Positions 62,823 through 64,000 of a DNA stretch of 64,000 nt are shown piece by piece. Origin of the DNA: Streptomyces lydicus (GTDB taxonomy: Bacteria; Actinomycetota; Actinomycetes; Streptomycetales; Streptomycetaceae). The stretch lies in NCBI RefSeq assembly GCF_004125265.1, contig NZ_RDTE01000003.1, forward strand, positions 7,998,001-8,062,000. Direction: 5' to 3'. Both the position numbers and the translations under genes were made by a program. A model generated the notes under the pieces. The model ran no database searches. It was not told where the DNA came from and saw only the letters and a program-made list of their open reading frames with translations. The number at the start of each line of letters is the position of its first letter. Position 1 is the first letter of the stretch.

Positions 62823-64000
62823 ATGGCTCAGTGGACTTCAGCGGTGGGTGCACCCCAACTCGCCCGCCTGCTCCGGTCGCAGGACCCGTCCGAGGCCCAA
62901 CTCGCCGCCGCCGGACGCCGTTTGCCGGCCTACCGCAGCCTCGCCGACGGCGTCCGCCGGCTCGTGCTGGAGGGCCGGGTGCCGGTCGCCGCGCGCCTGC
63001 CCGCCGAGCGCGAGCTGGCCACGGCTGTCGGCGTCAGCCGTACCACCGTCGCCGCCGCCTATGAAGCGCTGCGCGCCGAGGGATTCCTGGAGTCCCGGCG
63101 CGGCTCGGGCAGTTGGACCGCCGTCCCGGCCGGCAACCCACTGCCCACCCGCGGCCTGGAACCGCTGCCCCCGGAGGCCGCCGGCTCCATGATCGACCTC
63201 GGCTGCGCCGCCCTCCCGGCCCCCGAGCCGTGGCTCACCCGCGCCTTCCAGGGCGCGATGGCCGACCTTCCGCTCTACGCCCACACCCACGGCGACTACC
63301 CCGCCGGTCTGCCCGTCCTCCGCCAGGCCCTCGCCGACCGCTACACCGCCCGCGGGATCCCCACCATGCCCGAGCAGATCATGGTGACCACGGGCGCGAT
63401 GGGCGCGGTGGCCGCGATCTGCCGGCTGTGTACGAGCCCCGGTGAGCGGGTGGCCGTCGACTCCCCGTCGTACGCCAATATCCTCCAGCTGATGCGGGAC
63501 GCCGGCGCCCGGCTCGTTCCGGTCGCGCTCGCCGACAAGCTGGCCGGCTGGGACATTCCCGCCTGGCGCCAGGTGATGCGTGACGCCGCGCCCCGTATGG
63601 CGTATGTCGTCGCCGATTTCCACAACCCCACCGGCACCCTTGCCACCGAGGACCAGCGCCGGCGGCTCGTCGATGCGGCCCGGTCGGCCGGCACCCTGCT
63701 CGTCGTCGACGAGACCATGACCGAACTCCAGCTGGACGAGGACATCGCACCGCCCCGTCAGGTGTGTGCGTTCGACCCCGCCGGCAGCGCGGTGATCACG
63801 GTCGGCTCGGCGAGCAAGGCGTTCTGGGCCGGGATGCGGATCGGCTGGGTGCGTGCCGCCCCCGACATCATCCGCAGTCTGGTCGCCGCCCGTGCCTACT
63901 CCGACCTGGGCTCACCGGTGCTCGAACAGCTCGCCATCGCCTCGCTCCTGGAGGGCGGCGGCTGGGAGGCCGCCGTCGGCATCCGCCGCGAACAGGCCCG
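62823..64000 (+). CDS. yczR: MocR-type PLP-dependent regulator (YczR), cut by window edge
   Basis: The first 392 residues are present and the frame is open at the right edge. The N-terminal GntR winged helix (YRSLADGVRRLVLEG, then RLPAERELATAVGVSRTTVA and AAYEALRAEGFLESRRGSG) is followed by a fold-type I aminotransferase domain: VTTGAMGAVAAICRL, VDSPSYANILQLM, ADFHNPTGTLA and ITVGSASKAFWAGMRIGW with the PLP Lys near 331. It is divergent from yczE, its expected target. About 80-100 residues lie beyond the window. Confidence 0.92.
   Translation, partial: MAQWTSAVGAPQLARLLRSQDPSEAQLAAAGRRLPAYRSLADGVRRLVLEGRVPVAARLPAERELATAVGVSRTTVAAAYEALRAEGFLESRRGSGSWTAVPAGNPLPTRGLEPLPPEAAGSMIDLGCAALPAPEPWLTRAFQGAMADLPLYAHTHGDYPAGLPVLRQALADRYTARGIPTMPEQIMVTTGAMGAVAAICRLCTSPGERVAVDSPSYANILQLMRDAGARLVPVALADKLAGWDIPAWRQVMRDAAPRMAYVVADFHNPTGTLATEDQRRRLVDAARSAGTLLVVDETMTELQLDEDIAPPRQVCAFDPAGSAVITVGSASKAFWAGMRIGWVRAAPDIIRSLVAARAYSDLGSPVLEQLAIASLLEGGGWEAAVGIRREQA

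Overview
The window is about 70% GC actinobacterial DNA and looks like a Streptomyces chromosome. Supporting signs are rbpA with a SigR-type promoter, an adjacent lnt-ppm1 pair, fxsA, a secreted GH18 chitinase preceded by DasR-like (dre) sites, a DmdR1/IdeR-type iron box, many GTG starts and several likely leaderless genes. No tRNA, rRNA or CRISPR array was seen.

Positions 1-25 kb are accessory DNA made of small regulator/enzyme modules: an iron-box-controlled DUF2470 gene; a PadR-DUF1048-DUF1048 operon; an erythromycin-esterase-like gene; an AraC regulator divergent from a frameshifted hydrolase; a molybdopterin oxidoreductase; an S66 carboxypeptidase; divergent nmrA-like/marR genes with three matching operators; and a DUF2975-XRE pair. 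Among these lies much gene debris, including P450, JmjC-cupin, TetR, hydrolase and HNH fragments. Two loci have the layout of peptide natural-product (RiPP) systems. One is decayed: a frameshifted 46-residue peptide, a hairpin, a JmjC/cupin fragment and a shortened MFS gene (10.5-12.0 kb). The other looks intact: a 24-residue peptide, a hairpin, a six-codon Cys-Gly-Cys ORF and a SagB-type dehydrogenase (22.5-23.8 kb).

Positions 25-43.5 kb look like genomic islands accreted at the 3' end of an aldehyde dehydrogenase gene. The ALDH C-terminal tail occurs three times in the same orientation (25.3, 37.8 and 43.5 kb). Each copy has 11-bp GGTCCGTG direct repeats 116-131 bp beyond its stop codon, as expected for tyrosine-integrase attachment sites with arm sites. 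The cargo includes three unrelated insertion sequences each bounded by CTAG, a secreted heptad-repeat polymorphic toxin with its immunity gene, a 1350-residue DUF4011 helicase-nuclease (Hhe-like antiphage protein) overlapping a gene with a HEPN-like motif, a CoiA-like nuclease fragment, a TMEM175/DUF1211 channel and a two-component system.

Positions 43.5-64 kb are typical core or semi-core Streptomyces genes with complete frames: ALDH and its GAF-domain regulator, chitinase, acyl-CoA dehydrogenase, a DUF7064-like protein with a phosphotransferase, an Lrp/AsnC regulator, an amidohydrolase, lnt-ppm1 (lipoprotein N-acylation and polyprenol-phosphate-mannose synthesis), fxsA, rbpA, a UMF1-type MFS transporter, a glycerophosphodiester phosphodiesterase, and a yczE-yczR pair. 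The last gene runs off the right edge.
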